Origin: Miscanthus floridulus
Taxonomy: Eukaryota > Streptophyta > Magnoliopsida > Poales > Poaceae
Direction: 5' to 3'
Length of the DNA: 64,000 bases
Assembly (NCBI RefSeq): GCF_019320115.1
Contig: NC_089589.1
Location: 23,193,273 to 23,257,272, forward strand
Below are positions 35,063-46,849 of the stretch, in pieces; position 1 is the first letter of the stretch, and every line of letters begins with the position of its first letter. The translations under genes and the position numbers were made by a program. The notes under the pieces are model-generated. The model was not told the DNA's origin and ran no database searches. It worked only from the letters and a program-made list of their open reading frames with translations.

Positions 35063-35720
35063 ACAAATGGAGGCTAGTAATAAATCAATGATTATAATTT
35101 TAGTGCTAATCTATGTAATTTTAGGCTAGGTAAATAATTTTCCTATGCTGTCGAATAATTCTTCCATATACGATGCATACAGTCAATAATGCAACCAAGT
35201 GTGACTGGCCATACTCTCCTCTTATTTGAAGCCAATAACCTCCTAATGTCCCCAACGTTATGTGTCCTCTTTCAATGCTCTCTCAAGCCAACAACAAAGT
35301 ATTTGAATCTATCAACCTCCTTGCTTGTTTTGGCACCAGCACTCATACACCAGTATATCCGTGCCTAGCCTGCACGGATGAGCATTTCTAAAATTGTGAT
35401 TGCTAGTGTGAAGTGCAACATCGGTTGGCAATATACGGCTCTAGCTCCATTAGCAAATGCTGGCGGCACTTTCCTGCTTTTATGCCGCTAGGTCCACACG
35501 TCTCTAGTGGCGCCCCATTTTTATCGCTGGCCCTGGTGGCTTCCTTCCTCATGCTGCCCTTCCAAGAGGGCCATGATATAATTCAGTAAATTTTGAATCC
35601 TATCTTCAATAGCTTTGCTTTCTTGATTTCTTGCATGTTAAATTAATGTTCCTATGGTTTTTAATGTATACTTTTATGTACTAACTCACCCAAGCCCTGC
35701 TTGCATTCACTATCCATTGG
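35063..35720. other. Intergenic sequence between duplication copies
   Basis: This is mixed-composition noncoding sequence. A minus-strand stretch near 35560-35620 (read NLLNYIMALLEGQHEEG) looks protein-like but is too short and isolated to name. Confidence 0.35.
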
Positions 35721-35721
35721 A

Positions 35722-35930
35722 CTAAACCTTATATGAAAGCAAAGAATGTTAGTCCTAGCAACCATGTAGATGTCAATAGGATCATTGAACTTCCAAGGAC
35801 GATGTCGCGCTGCTGACATTGCGTAGAACACCAATAAGGTAAAGTTTCTCTATCAGGATATGAACACATGAAAGTGATGGATATAAACATGATAGGGCAG
35901 CAGTGATAATGATTTATATCAACAAGTTTA
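35722..35930. repeat. Diverged direct duplication, copy 2
   Basis: This is the partner of 34833-35040. It ends just before the TATA box of the thionin-like gene, so the duplicated sequence forms that gene's upstream region. Confidence 0.6.
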
Positions 35931-35955
35931 TTTTGAGTACCAGCATCCTCACCCC

Positions 35956-35963
35956 TATAAATA
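35956..35963 (+). promoter_or_regulatory. TATA box of the thionin-like gene
   Basis: TATAAATA lies about 100 bp upstream of the ATG at 36060, which would place transcription start near 35990 and give a leader of about 70 nt. It is preceded by CATCCTCACCCC. Confidence 0.6.
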
Positions 35964-36059
35964 GGTGCCAAGCTAGATTGAGCTCCTCACGCTTCTTCAC
36001 CCACACATCATCTGAACATATACACGAGTTGGCCCTCTTTGCTCCTTGAAAAATCCTCG

Positions 36060-36438
36060 ATGGAAGGCAAAGGACAGCTCAAGTGTTTCATCACCATTCT
36101 TCTTGTCCTGGGTCTCGTCCTTGAGCAGTCTCCAGTGGAAGCTAAAGCCATCTGGTGCTGCGCAAACGCCCACCAAAAATACCATTTTAACCGGTGCGTT
36201 GACTTGGGTATCGGTAGTGTCGAATATTGTGGAACTGGTACAGGTTGCGTAGTGATGGATGTGTGCGGGGGCGAATGGCCGGTGCCTTCTCGTAAGAAGA
36301 ACCTCTCGCTTCACTCTTTTCATTTTGTTACTATTATAGTATCACTACGTGACATTATATATCGAACTCCGTTGATATGAAACAATGGCTTTCAATTAAT
36401 CTGCAGGTGATGCATCAGTTACCATGGATATTGCATAA
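36060..36438 (+). CDS. Thionin-like cysteine-rich secreted peptide (two exons)
   Basis: The start is the ATG at 36060; upstream codons in the same frame lack an ATG. Exon 1 is 36060-36291 and exon 2 is 36407-36438, joined across a 115-bp GTAAG...CTGCAG intron, giving 87 residues. Residues 1-29 form a classic signal peptide with a hydrophobic core (TILLVLGLVL) and Ala-Lys-Ala at the end. The mature part begins with a Cys pair, and the following cysteines are spaced CC-x11-C-x10-C-x5-C-x5-C, very close to plant thionins. Plant thionins are small defence peptides that disturb microbial membranes. The long acidic C-terminal propeptide usual for the family is missing, because the frame stops ten residues after the intron. 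It could be a short family member or a truncated gene. A TATA box and 3' sequence suggest it is expressible. Confidence 0.6.
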
Positions 36439-36850
36439 GAAAGTGCACGTACGCGATGGGGTTGGAGATTTCATGCCAAAGTGATGAATTGAGTGTCTGG
36501 TTATTGTTATCAACTTGTCATATATCCAAGTTCTGCAGCATGCCTTCTCCGTTCATTTGTCTTCTGATCTATTTTTCGTATTTTCCAAAGTTTGTTCGTC
36601 TTCGAGGTGTGTCTGTGCCTTCGGATATATAGTAAAAAATAATGTCACCATCAACGGTGGCGTCACTGTTTGTCTATATTCCTGTTTTTTAGTCGTTTAT
36701 ATATTACTCGTTCTGTCTTGGTGGAAAAGACTTTTTTTCGCAAGGAACAAAAATTCTCATATTGAGAATTATCATGCATTAGGAATTATCATGCATTAGG
36801 ATATCTGCTACCACCAAATTTTAAAATATAGAGACAAAGAACAAATGTAG
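36439..36850 (+). other. 3' flank of the thionin-like gene
   Basis: This is T-rich noncoding sequence, likely 3' UTR and downstream DNA. It contains a short tandem ATTATCATGCATTAGGA duplication at about 36767-36800. No further gene is visible. Confidence 0.4.
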
Positions 36851-37390
36851 TGGTTGCACATATGGATAGATCTGCTGCTATTACCTTGTTCACCTACACG
36901 GAGGACGATGCTGTGGCTACGACCTCTCCCTTCTCTTTCCTATCACTCTCATCTTATTTGGCTGGAATGGCGGCACGGCATCCTGGCCTGCGTGAGCACA
37001 CAGCACACCAGGCTAGCGGCAACATGGCTGGCCTGGCGCTCTGGCCCACCTGCTCGCTTGCCCGGTGGTGACGCCATGCGGCGTTTCTCACCCGACAGTG
37101 TGACCTTTTTGGCGATGGATTCATGCAACGCAAATGTGGAGAGGTCGGCTCTTTCCTTTGCTGGAATAAGCTGTGCCACGTTGGCGGTGTGTGATGCCGT
37201 ATACCGGCCTTGCCCTGTCCACGAGAAGCCCATAGCCGGAATCCTGGGTTTTGCTGTACCGAGCACGTAAGTCGACGACTGAGGTAGCGGCCGAGGATGA
37301 TGAAATGAAAATTTGACTTAGACAGGGTTTTTTTTTGCTGAAATCATGTCCCCGTGGGTGGCCACGTCGGCTCCTAGGTGTTCCAGTGTC
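36851..37390. other. Intergenic sequence, unassigned frames
   Basis: Frames of 73-138 codons overlap on both strands here with no recognisable domain, no clear start context and no splice pattern. I treat the stretch as noncoding or as a decayed fragment. Confidence 0.35.
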
Positions 37391-38464
37391 TATTTTGGAC
37401 TCGGATGTCACTTAAATATATCAGGGAGCTAAATAGACAATTTCATAGCTTGCAGATCCAAACTGGAATCGAGTAATACTTTAAGGATCAGTTATGCAAT
37501 TTACTCACGTTTGTTTATTACACACGTCCGTTACACAAAGCCTGTTTGTTTGTTTATTACACACGTGCATCACAGCATCGTACCATATCCGAATGGAAAA
37601 GCAAAGAGAAAAAAGAGACTACATAGACTCGTCCAATTTCACAAGATTGCAACAGCATGGGAATAATGGGACGATCGCAATTAGCAACCCTTCAGAGTCT
37701 GGTTTAATTCATGAGAGCGATGAGGTTCCCCGAACCCCGGCCATGTCGCTGTGTGGGACCGGTTGTGGCAGGGACAGACATGTGCCTGTCTGGGACTGGT
37801 GAAAAAAGTGATTTTCCCACAACCGCGTCAACTACTTGTGAATGCAAAATCGAGCCATCGCTGCTGGGCAAAAAACACAACGATTGTGCTAAACCTGGTC
37901 CCGGTTACAAAATTGGCCGTCAGTTGGCGACAATCTAATTACTCGCGCTATGGCATCGTATAAAATCCCTTCTACTCGTTCACATGCCGTATAGTCCTCT
38001 GTTCCTTTTCAAGTCTGACCCTGATTTTCGTGCTACTCAAACTTACATGTAATATCTGTATCTCCAGAGACTTCTATTTTTTTTTTATTTTCTGCAATAT
38101 TTCATCCACATGTTAAGTTGGAAATCTAGTACGTGATTAATGTACCATTTGTTCAATTTTTTTTTGTATAATATTAAAATGAATCTAGGTTATAGAGTAC
38201 ACTCTTGGTTATTATAGTGGGATAAACACTCGTTACAGTCATGTATCCTATAAAAATAGAGAGCACTTATAATTAAATTACCGGTACTAAGCCAAAATGT
38301 ACAAAATTTACTTAACTGGAATTTACAAAATTTAATAATAAGGACGGCTAAACCAAATTAAAGTGAATTCTCAAGGTCATTGGATTCTAGTTGGTTAAAG
38401 GAGACTTTTGACACGCTTGATACACTACTAAAATAAATATTTATCTGATGTATTCATGTTACTT
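37391..38464. repeat. Segmental duplication, copy 1
   Basis: The part 37391-37535 matches 56936-57083 in inverted orientation. The part from about 37708 (GCGATGAGGTTCCC) to 38464 matches 57665-59530 directly, apart from two insertions in the other copy (57793-58053 and 58346-59154). Text such as TGTGGGACCGGTTGTGGCAG and ATCGAGCCATCGCTGCTGGG is shared. Homology stops at 38464, where the LTR-like sequence begins. Confidence 0.85.
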
Positions 38465-38467
38465 AGT

Positions 38468-40328
38468 TGTCACACCCTAAAATTTTCAATTTTGGGTTGT
38501 GCATAGAAAACATTAAATAAAATGAATTATTTTAATATTTGGATAAAATTTATTAAGTTTAGTTTGAGCTAGCGCAAATTTAGTTATAGGAAAAATGTGA
38601 ATTTTTAAAGTTTTCTAATTTTGAAGGGCGTTTGGATGATGTGATGTTTGCTTGTTGCTTCTTTATGTATTGAGAGTGAGCAAAGTCTTTAAAATGCGTT
38701 AGCAGGTCGATTTTCCTTCTTCGGCATGCCTTTATCTTTTTCTACAATCAAATTCTTTGTTTCTCAGCTCAAGTTTTCGTTGGGAGCTTCCTAAAATCTT
38801 TTCTTTGTAACGCAAATCACTCCTTTCAGTTCCTCATCCGTCAATCAATCTCTACAAATTTCTCGGGAATTTTTCAGCTTTTTCTGGAACTTGTTCCTAC
38901 TTGTCTGTGAGCATAATTTAATTTTTAGATGCTCAAAATTATCTTATCATGGGCTCCAAATACTTTATTTGGGTTCCTCATGTTCCATAATGTCTCTGAG
39001 AATTTTCCCTGAATTTTCAGAACTTTCGGAGTATTTTTCGCGGCTTAAATAATAATTCTAGAGTTTTCTAAAATTATTTTATCCAAAAAATTAATTAATT
39101 CCGAAAATAATATATCTCTCATTTTTTCCAACGCTCAAAGTCCATGTGCAATAATCCTAATAAATCCTAAAGGTCCATGCATTTATTTACTAATGAGCTT
39201 TAATGATTATTTAGGCACATTAGTAAATGTGGAGGGTGCAACATCAATTAGTACCATATTGCTAGTTGATGTAGATGTGGGGAGTTTTTCTCCCTATAAA
39301 TATGTACCAACACCTTGGGCAAAGTACACCAAAACTATCGTAAGGGGAGCCCCAAGTTTGGAAAATCCATCGTATAGTAGATTAGAATTTTCTCCCTTCC
39401 TGTCATGAAACCTTCGGCCAACTCTTTCGGCGAGCCACCGCCATCACAAGGTACCTCTCTTTGTTCTTTGCATCTTAGCATCCTTGTTTGTACCAATCCA
39501 TTACATGACCCGTCCCCGACGATAATTCCGGTGAACTCCAATGGTGTGCACTGTGCTTCATTTTCCGGCAGTGCTCCCCTTCACTGTCGTCCGCTTCTGT
39601 ACCTGGTGAGCCTATATCTGTCAATCTGTTCTCCTAACTCTCATCTGTCAGCTCGCTCTCACGTTCATGTGGTCCCATGATCATTGTGCGAGGTGGTCGT
39701 CTGGCTGTCCCATGCAAGTTGCGTCGGCCGTGTCTGCTTGCCCATCCATGCATCTCCAACAAAACCAGCCAGCGGCAAGCTGCCTGTTCCCAAATCTTGC
39801 AAGTCACCGTCGCCCAACATCTGTGTCCTGCAGCTAAAACATATATTGTTTTGGCTCTCGGTGAGTTCAGTGCCCAACGCCATGATCCTCGTGCACTGTT
39901 GTATATCGATATCAAACCTATATCTAGCTTGCACAGTAAACAATTCTTTTCCACTTATATATATTATGCTTTAATTCCAGAAACTTCATTGTTTACATCT
40001 ACACACCGTGGAGCCATATATCAGCCATCGTGATCTGTGGAGTCTATGTACGTGTATATGCTCGTCCACCCTTCGAACCCCTAGTCCTTCACACAAAAAT
40101 TGTTTTAACTCCGTTCAAGTTGCGTTAGATTCATATCGACACGATCTATATGTCAGTGTCCACGTGTCTTTCTATATATAGTTAAATATTAAATTGATTA
40201 ATATACATGCAACCAAATTTTATAATTAAAAGCAATATAAGTAAATATATCGATCTTTCATAATTACTTGCTAACTTGATTAATGGAAACATGAATACGT
40301 TTTTAATATATAATTTGCTTAGCTTAAA
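38468..40328 (+). mobile_element. LTR-type retrotransposon sequence (TGTCACACCC start)
   Basis: The segment begins TGTCACACCCTAAAATTT exactly where homology with the other duplication copy ends, so 38468 is a real insertion edge within a few bases. A TATA box (CCTATAAATATG, about 39293) is followed by a leader and a possible splice donor near 39450. This matches the layout of long gypsy-type LTRs in grasses. No gag or pol domain is found, so it is a solo or partial LTR. The right end is uncertain, and it may be joined to the next LTR-like segment. Confidence 0.4.
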
Positions 40329-43095
40329 TGTAACACCCTCGGTGTTACACTGTATAGCATTTTGCTAAAACACTGCATGAGCATCATATTTATGTGTAAA
40401 TGTGTGTAATATAGGTTGTAAAGCAATGTACGTAACTTGAAACCTTCATCAGAAACGCGAAACGAATGTTATATTTCATGTCGCGTTATATCACTTAGGG
40501 TTCTAGATGATTTTTTATTGAACGAAAATTCTATAGAATGCATATATGAAACTTTAATAAAGTTTGTAGTACAAACTTCGTAGGTGGCAGTGAAATACTT
40601 GCGGTCGAGAACGGAATTCCCTAGCTAGCATGGTTGGTAGCTTGGAAATCAAATTTGACGCGAATCTAATCGAGACTTGGTCGAATTTCCTAAGTTGGAA
40701 AATGCTTTGACGAAGCTACGTTCGACAATTTTTGTAGGGGATTGGGTTAAGTAATGGTGTGGTATTAGGGCTTGTTTTAGTAGTTTAACAAACCCGCGGG
40801 AGTATAGAAAAACTGGTTTGGCATTTGAATCATCGAGTTTGATTTTTGGAATGCTTTAACAATCGTGCATGCCACGTTACCGTCGGTTTCGGCGTCGGGG
40901 CGTGGTCACCGTGCCGGCACTCAATGTTGCCGCGCCGACCACCCGACGCGCACGCGCACGCACGTCCGCACGCGTGCCAACGCGCTGGTCGTTCTTGCCG
41001 CTGGCTCCGCGCTGCTAGGCACTACCACCTGCTGCCGCCCCAAGCACGTGCACTCAGGACGCTGGGGCCGGCGGGCCCAGCCACTCTGCTCCACCACTGT
41101 CATCTGCATCGCTGGGTCCTCGTGCGGCTGCTAGCCTTGGTGGCGAGCGCTGGGTCGCCCGTGTGCGCTCTCACCGCCAGCGTCGCGTCCGCTTGCATCA
41201 CTACGCAGCCGTCCCATCACTGTGCTGCTGCCGCCCGCTTCACCGTCGCGTCCGCCTAAGCCGCTCTACCACCATCGCTGTCGTCGTGGGCCCGGTGCCC
41301 TAGTCGGTCCGCTGCCATCGTCGCCAGCACGTGCGTGTGCCTCTGCATAGCGTTGTCACCTCACGTGCGCTCACATCACTACGTCGCGTCGTCGCTGTCG
41401 CTGCGTCGTTACGTGGCATGGCTGCTGTCGTCTTGCGAGTCATTGCGCTGCGGTCACACATTGTGGTGCCAGTCTCGTACGTGCACGTGGAGCTATCTTC
41501 CGTCACTGTTGTCCTCTTCCATTAGTGACTGTGCCACGCCACGCTCCCCTTCATGTCACATTGAATGGCGTCACGTCGGCCAGCCGAGCCACGCCAAGGC
41601 CAACCCGTAGAGCTGGCCCCATCCTTTTAATTGCGCACGTTTGGAGGTTGATTTGGAGTCTAGCTTTGCGCCAAGCTGGCCATTGCTGCTTCCGTACGGT
41701 GTTTGTCTTCAATTTGAGTTTTTCCCCGCCGTCGACCCCCTTAAGACCGAGCTGAGTCATCCATCTAATTGGCCTTGCATAGTCCACCTCCATCCAATTA
41801 ACCGTGCACCCAACTAGTTCTGGTAGTTAGCTCGCGATTGGAGTTGACCCGACCAGCTTTCATCCTCCAGTGAGGTAATGTGGGGCATTTTCCTCATGGC
41901 GGTCCGCCATGGCCATCGAGGCGGGTGCTCGCCAGGGCGTCGCTTCGTGCTCCGTTGTTTCAATTGAGCGGTGCTTTTGCGTCGTGTTGATTTGGTTGCC
42001 TCGCCCATGTAGCAGTTTTGCCAACAGAGCAGTAGGTCGCCGGGGACGCTGTCGCCGCGCTTATTGTGAACAAGAGCAACCCCGCGCTCGCGGCCAACCA
42101 CCTTGCCGAGCCTCGTGACTTCGTCCAGGCCATCCTTCACATCTCTGGCGAGGCACCTCTGCTCCTAGGGCTGATGGTTGAACCGGTTGAGGTATAGGAT
42201 CATCGGGACGCGTTCGCAGTCGCCGGCGAACTAGGTTTGATGCTGTTCTCGTGGCCGGCGCGTTTGAGTGTAGTAGCGATTCAAATAGGACTTCTATCTT
42301 GTTGCCCATAGTCTGTAGATGGATAAACGGGTAGCGGTAGAGGTGTTGGGCTAGGTAAATTCATCGGCGCCGGTGTTGCCGTGGGCAGACCCCGCTGCGG
42401 CGCATGGCCACATCTACGCGCTTCACAGTTTTTAGTGTTTGATACCTCGATCGATTGCGCTTCGCTCGTAGAGTGCTAGGGAGGTAATGGTTGAGGCCGA
42501 GGAGGTTCGTGCTCGCCGGAGATGCCGTGGCCTTATTTTGTTCCGGCTAGGGACCTTGAAAAACAGGAATTCGAGTAAGAGCAGGGTGCTAGATGCAAAG
42601 GCCGTGACTCAGTTAAATAGTGTTGAGTTAGCTTCGCAAATAGGATAGAGAACGGGGGCTCTTTAGCAAAAGAGCCAGCTCGTGCGCGGGCTCCGCCGTG
42701 GGCCGCGTAGCGTGGGCCGTGTCCGCGCACCGTGCGTGTGGGCCGCGCGCGCTGTGCTGCGCATGCGCAGGAGTGGGCCACGCCGCTCGCTCATGGGCCA
42801 CGCTGTGGAATTCGGTTTTTTATTTTCCAGTGAATTAGTAAAGGTTTATTCAATTTAGTTTTGAGCTAAACTTTAAAAAAATTATAGTAAATTCTATAGA
42901 TATCCAAAAATAGTGAACTAAAAATTGTTAGGTTCACAAAAATGCTATCTATCTGTTGGTGTAGTTAGTTTACAGTTAGCTATGATAATGATAGACTCAT
43001 AAATTCTATTTAGAAAGCTTAGTATTAGTTAGCTTAATATTTGTAGGAATTTTTGTGGCAAATCGGTGATAGCTTTAGCCATGAAATTTTTACAG

Positions 43096-43269
43096 TAGGC
43101 TCAATAGATTATTATGTGTTCACGGTAATTTTTGTAGCACTTTAATAAATAGAATAGCTAGTACTCTTTGTTTTATCATATATAGGCTCAATAGATTATT
43201 ATGTGTTTACAGTAATTTTTGTAGCACTTTAATAAATAGAATAGCTAGTACTCTTTGTTTTATCATATA
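43096..43269. repeat. 87-bp tandem duplication
   Basis: Two adjacent near-identical copies start TAGGCTCAATAG at 43096 and 43183. They differ at a few positions (GTTCACGG versus GTTTACAG). Confidence 0.9.
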
Positions 43270-43443
43270 TAGAGTAAATCGAGGTTAAGAATAGGGATTC
43301 CTTTAGTTGGTAAGGAAATATATGTCATGCTTCATACTTGTTAGTGGTAACAGTAGGTAACTTAGCACCTTAGTCGGTAGAACTAGCTTAGTAGCTTGAT
43401 AGATGTATTTTTATTTTAAGAGTTGCTGTTGCCGTATTACTAA

Positions 43444-43653
43444 GTGTTGAATCATCATTTTAGGCATGTAGATCATGAGTTGGTAGAGTTCGTGCCTGCG
43501 GACGAACAGGACTACGAGGAGATTATTGAGGAGTATGAGGAGGAGGTTCTCGTACAAGAGGGAGCCTTGGAGCCGTTCGTTGCTGACTTTGTTGACCCAC
43601 CGTCTGCCGAAGGCAAGCCCTGGTGCATAACCCTTATTTTGAATGATCACTGA
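43444..43653 (+). other. Acidic exon-like open frame within LTR sequence
   Basis: The frame is rich in Asp and Glu (DEQDYEEIIEEYEEEVLV) and followed by a proline-containing tail. Similar acidic frames recur in TGTAACACCC-type LTRs of grasses, so it likely belongs to the repeat and not to a host gene. No function is known to me. Confidence 0.3.
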
Positions 43654-44884
43654 ATATATATATGTTGTGCATTTACGTAACAGGCATTTTATGGAAACTA
43701 TATGCATAAATATACCAACATATGAGTCCTACTAGTATAGGTCGAGTAGCTACTATGCTCAGGGTATCGGTAGCGTGCGTAACCTGTCGTTACTTACAAT
43801 AGGTAAAATTTTATGATCACTCATGGTAAAATGGTGGAAAGAAAAATGGAGACCCGACAGGGATATGGTTTGAGTATCAGTGGGTATAAGAGGTTGTGTC
43901 ATGCGGCCAACAGGGCATAACTTGGTTACACTTTTTCCTTGTCTACGTCGGTTAAGGACCGGCCGTTTCATTGGGTTCTAGACAAGTCATAGATTGATTA
44001 TCCCGAGCACATACTTGGGTATGGGCGTAGGGAAGACTTGTTGCTCTCTTATCGTGGGTTCCGGCTCTTTCCAGACCAACTGATTGGAGGCGGGGATGGT
44101 GGAGGTCCTTGCACCGCACTGAGTTCAGGACTTAGGAGTGGAGGCTTGGAGTCCAAGTTTGGACGGAGACCTAGACCCCGTGATAGGAGAGTGATGGGTT
44201 AGTCCTGCTTGTGCCTGGGGTACAAGCGGGGCGTGTGTTTTCGGGGTACCTAGCTGGGGGTATTGATTCGCGAATCGCCAGCGTTCCGGTACGGCTTGTC
44301 TATAGTCTAGCACCGTAGTAAGAACTGAAAGATGAAAGGTGATGAAATGAAACTGATTGCTCAACCCTTGCTTGAAAGTAGAACATGTGCTTACATAGAA
44401 TGACTAGATAATAAATTAATCATGACGGCTAATAATAACTTAAATAAGGATTCACTATTAGAATTGTTTTCTGCAAAAAGAAACCCAGCAAACTATAAAG
44501 CTTATCATATCCCTTGGAGTCGGGAAACTATTCTCACTAGTCGGATAAGTCTTGTGAGTATATTGTGTACTCAGAGTTTATTTACCCCTGTTGTAGGTTC
44601 AACTTGAGGAGTACCCGTTGTGTGAATGATTCTTCTGGTGGGCACAGATGGATCCTTGTTTATTATCAATAGATGTTTATTATCATTCCGCTGTTTAATA
44701 TTTCGCACTCTGAATTTGGCAATGTAATAATGAGTTTCTAAGAACTCTGGATGTATGAAATGGAATAAGTATGATAACTCGTTCTTATTATTGAATCTTG
44801 AGAAAAAAATATATGGATCTTTCGTGCTCTTGTTAAGGTGTGTCCGACGGAACTCGCGATTGGTTGATCACCAGTGTAACTAAC

Positions 44885-45344
44885 TAACGCGAACTGCGCC
44901 CTCCTGCTGCTGCTGCTTCTTCCTCCCGTCCCGTCCGATCCTTTGCTCGACCGTTTCTCTCAGCTCGCTCTGAACGTTAATGGCGACCGGCCGGCCGGTG
45001 ACCCGTCCACGTTAATGGTTCAGTGTACTAGCTTCCTGAGGTAGCTGCATCCTGCAGCTGCCGCACGTACCAGCATGGGTGGTGGGGCATGGGCAGCGCT
45101 AGCTGTGCCTGTGCATGCAGTTCATCAGTCCCTGCAGCCATCCCTCGCCATTGATGATTGATGACGGCAGCTAGCTGACAGGAAGCTCGCGGAGTAAATG
45201 CGAGTCACAAGGATTAAATGCTTCGATCGAGTGGTTGGGACGATCGATGGGCGCAGCGCAGGCGTCGCGAAACTTCTCGCGCCAATGCCAACGCGCACGG
45301 GTCACTCAGGGCCGACGACGACGACTGGTGAATCGTGTGGTCAG
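44885..45344. other. Unique-looking sequence upstream of the KCS remnant
   Basis: This moderately GC-rich stretch carries CTGCTGCTGCTT and GGCCGGCCGG motifs but no convincing frame. It could be the former promoter or 5' region of the KCS gene, but no coding sequence links them. Confidence 0.35.
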
Positions 45345-45587
45345 AGCTCAGTTTAGTTGTCGAAAATTTTAGCAAAACGATACTGTAGTATTTTCGTTGT
45401 TATTTGATAATTAGTGTCCAATCATAGTCTAATTAGACTTAAAAGATTCGTCTCGTGGATTTCGTCTAAACTGTGTAATTAATTTTATTTTTTATTTATA
45501 TTTAATGCTTCATACATGCGTCTAAAGATTCAATGTGACGGAGAATCTTAAAAAATTTAGCGTTTTGGAATGGAACTAAACAGGCCC
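45345..45587. mobile_element. MITE with GTTTAGTT / AACTAAAC ends
   Basis: The element is about 243 bp and AT-rich. Its left end is CAGTTTAGTTGTCG and its right end is GGAACTAAACAGGCC, which are inverse of each other. It contains the phrase AGATTCGTCTCGTGGATTTCG found in a widespread grass MITE family. I assign it loosely to hAT or PIF-type MITEs, because the target duplication is not readable. Confidence 0.6.
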
Positions 45588-45824
45588 TCGTGAGATAACA
45601 GTAGCACACGCTGCTGCGTGACCTCCTCCTTTTTTGTTTTTCTGAATTCCTCAGCAGCCGAACCTGAACGACGATGGCTAATGGCTTTGGTCCGTGTGTC
45701 CGTACAGGTGCACCGGAACACGTAGGCGCTGGTGGTGAGTAGGGAGAACATCACACTCAACTGGTACTGGGGCAACAACCGCTCGATGCTCATGTCCAAC
45801 CACTATTGGATTCAGGTTCTTTGT

Positions 45825-46400
45825 CGAATACCTTAGGCATTCGACAAAGACTAAATTATACTTAACAAAGCATTTGCCGAGTGCAGCACTCGACAAAGAA
45901 CACACGGTAAAAAATTGATCGGCAAAGCTCTCTTTGTCGAGTGTTTTTTATTGGGCACTCGGCAAAGGCTTTACCGAGAGCCCCGGGGGCACTCGGCAAA
46001 GGAAAGCGACCATCACGGCGCCGGCCCTGTTGACGGTCGCTTTACCGAGTGCCAACCCTGCAGGCACTCGGCAAAGATTTTTTATTTTTTTTAAAAAAAA
46101 TTCTTTGCCGAGTGCTCTCTATCCGACCCTTGGCAAAGATGTTTTATTTTTTTTCTAAAAATTCTTTGCCGAGTGCCCCCTGGCCGACGCTCGGCAAAGT
46201 TTGAATTTTTTTTAATTTCTTTGCCGAGTGCCCTCTGGCCGGCACTCGGCAAAGTTCGAATTTTTGCCGAGTACCATGGTCATGGCACTCGACAAAGCTA
46301 GAAAAATGGTTTTCCGAACGCCCATTTTTCTAGCTTTGCCGAGTGCTGTGACCATGGCACTCGGCAACGGGTCCTTTGCCGAGTGCAACACTCGACAAAG
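45825..46400. repeat. Left subterminal repeats of the KCS-splitting CACTA
   Basis: There are about twelve copies of GCACTCGGCAAAG or its complement CTTTGCCGAGTGC, many as closely spaced inverted pairs around short variable loops. They are the presumed binding sites of the element's TNPA-type protein. Confidence 0.85.
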
Positions 46401-46444
46401 TGACCCAAAACGGCAATGCTTAATTTTTTTTATATTCCATCATG

Positions 46445-46680
46445 ACAAATAAATTCATACAAACATATATCACATATATATCTCATCCATCACATATATA
46501 TCTCATCCATCCACACATCCATCCGCACATATCAAATCCATCACAATATATATCACATATATAATAATAAGTGCTCAAGTCCATCCAAATAAATCCACAA
46601 GTCCATCATAAGTCCATCAAAGTCCACAAGTGCATCACAAGTATATCACAAGTCCATCACCAAGTGAACAACAAATGAAA
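46445..46680. repeat. Low-complexity CATCACATATAT / AGTCCATC repeat
   Basis: Imperfect short repeats (ACATATATCTCATCCATC type, then CAAGTCCATCA type) lie between the left subterminal repeats and the 3' end of the transposase pseudogene. Confidence 0.8.
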
Positions 46681-46849
46681 AAAATACAACGTGCACTCAT
46701 CTCGGCCACTACGACTATGGTGAAGGCCCAGCTCCATCATTCGGAGGTGCATGATGTGGATTATTCGAACCACCGTCAGATGGAGACTGCACAAACGAGA
46801 AAAGATTGCATGTGAGACAAGATTATTTGTATAGCTAATCTAGGAAGGT

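Larger units (their letters stand above)
40329..44880 (+). mobile_element. Gypsy (Tekay/Del-like) LTR sequence, probably solo or partial
   Basis: The segment starts TGTAACACCCTCGGTGTTAC, the characteristic opening of long Tekay/Del-type LTRs in grasses. It includes a GC-rich block (40860-41500), AT-rich introns or spacers, and an acidic exon-like frame at 43444-43653. No reverse transcriptase, integrase or chromodomain sequence can be read. The right end is not clear; I place it before the GC-rich unique sequence at about 44890. Confidence 0.4.

Noticed and set aside
40846..41610. 137-codon Ala/Cys/His-rich frame
   Set aside because: GC-rich part of an LTR-type sequence with overlapping frames on both strands; no domain.
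38468..44880. A complete LTR retrotransposon with two LTRs
   Set aside because: The two LTR-like starts (38468 and 40329) differ in sequence, and no gag, protease, reverse transcriptase or integrase text lies between or after them.
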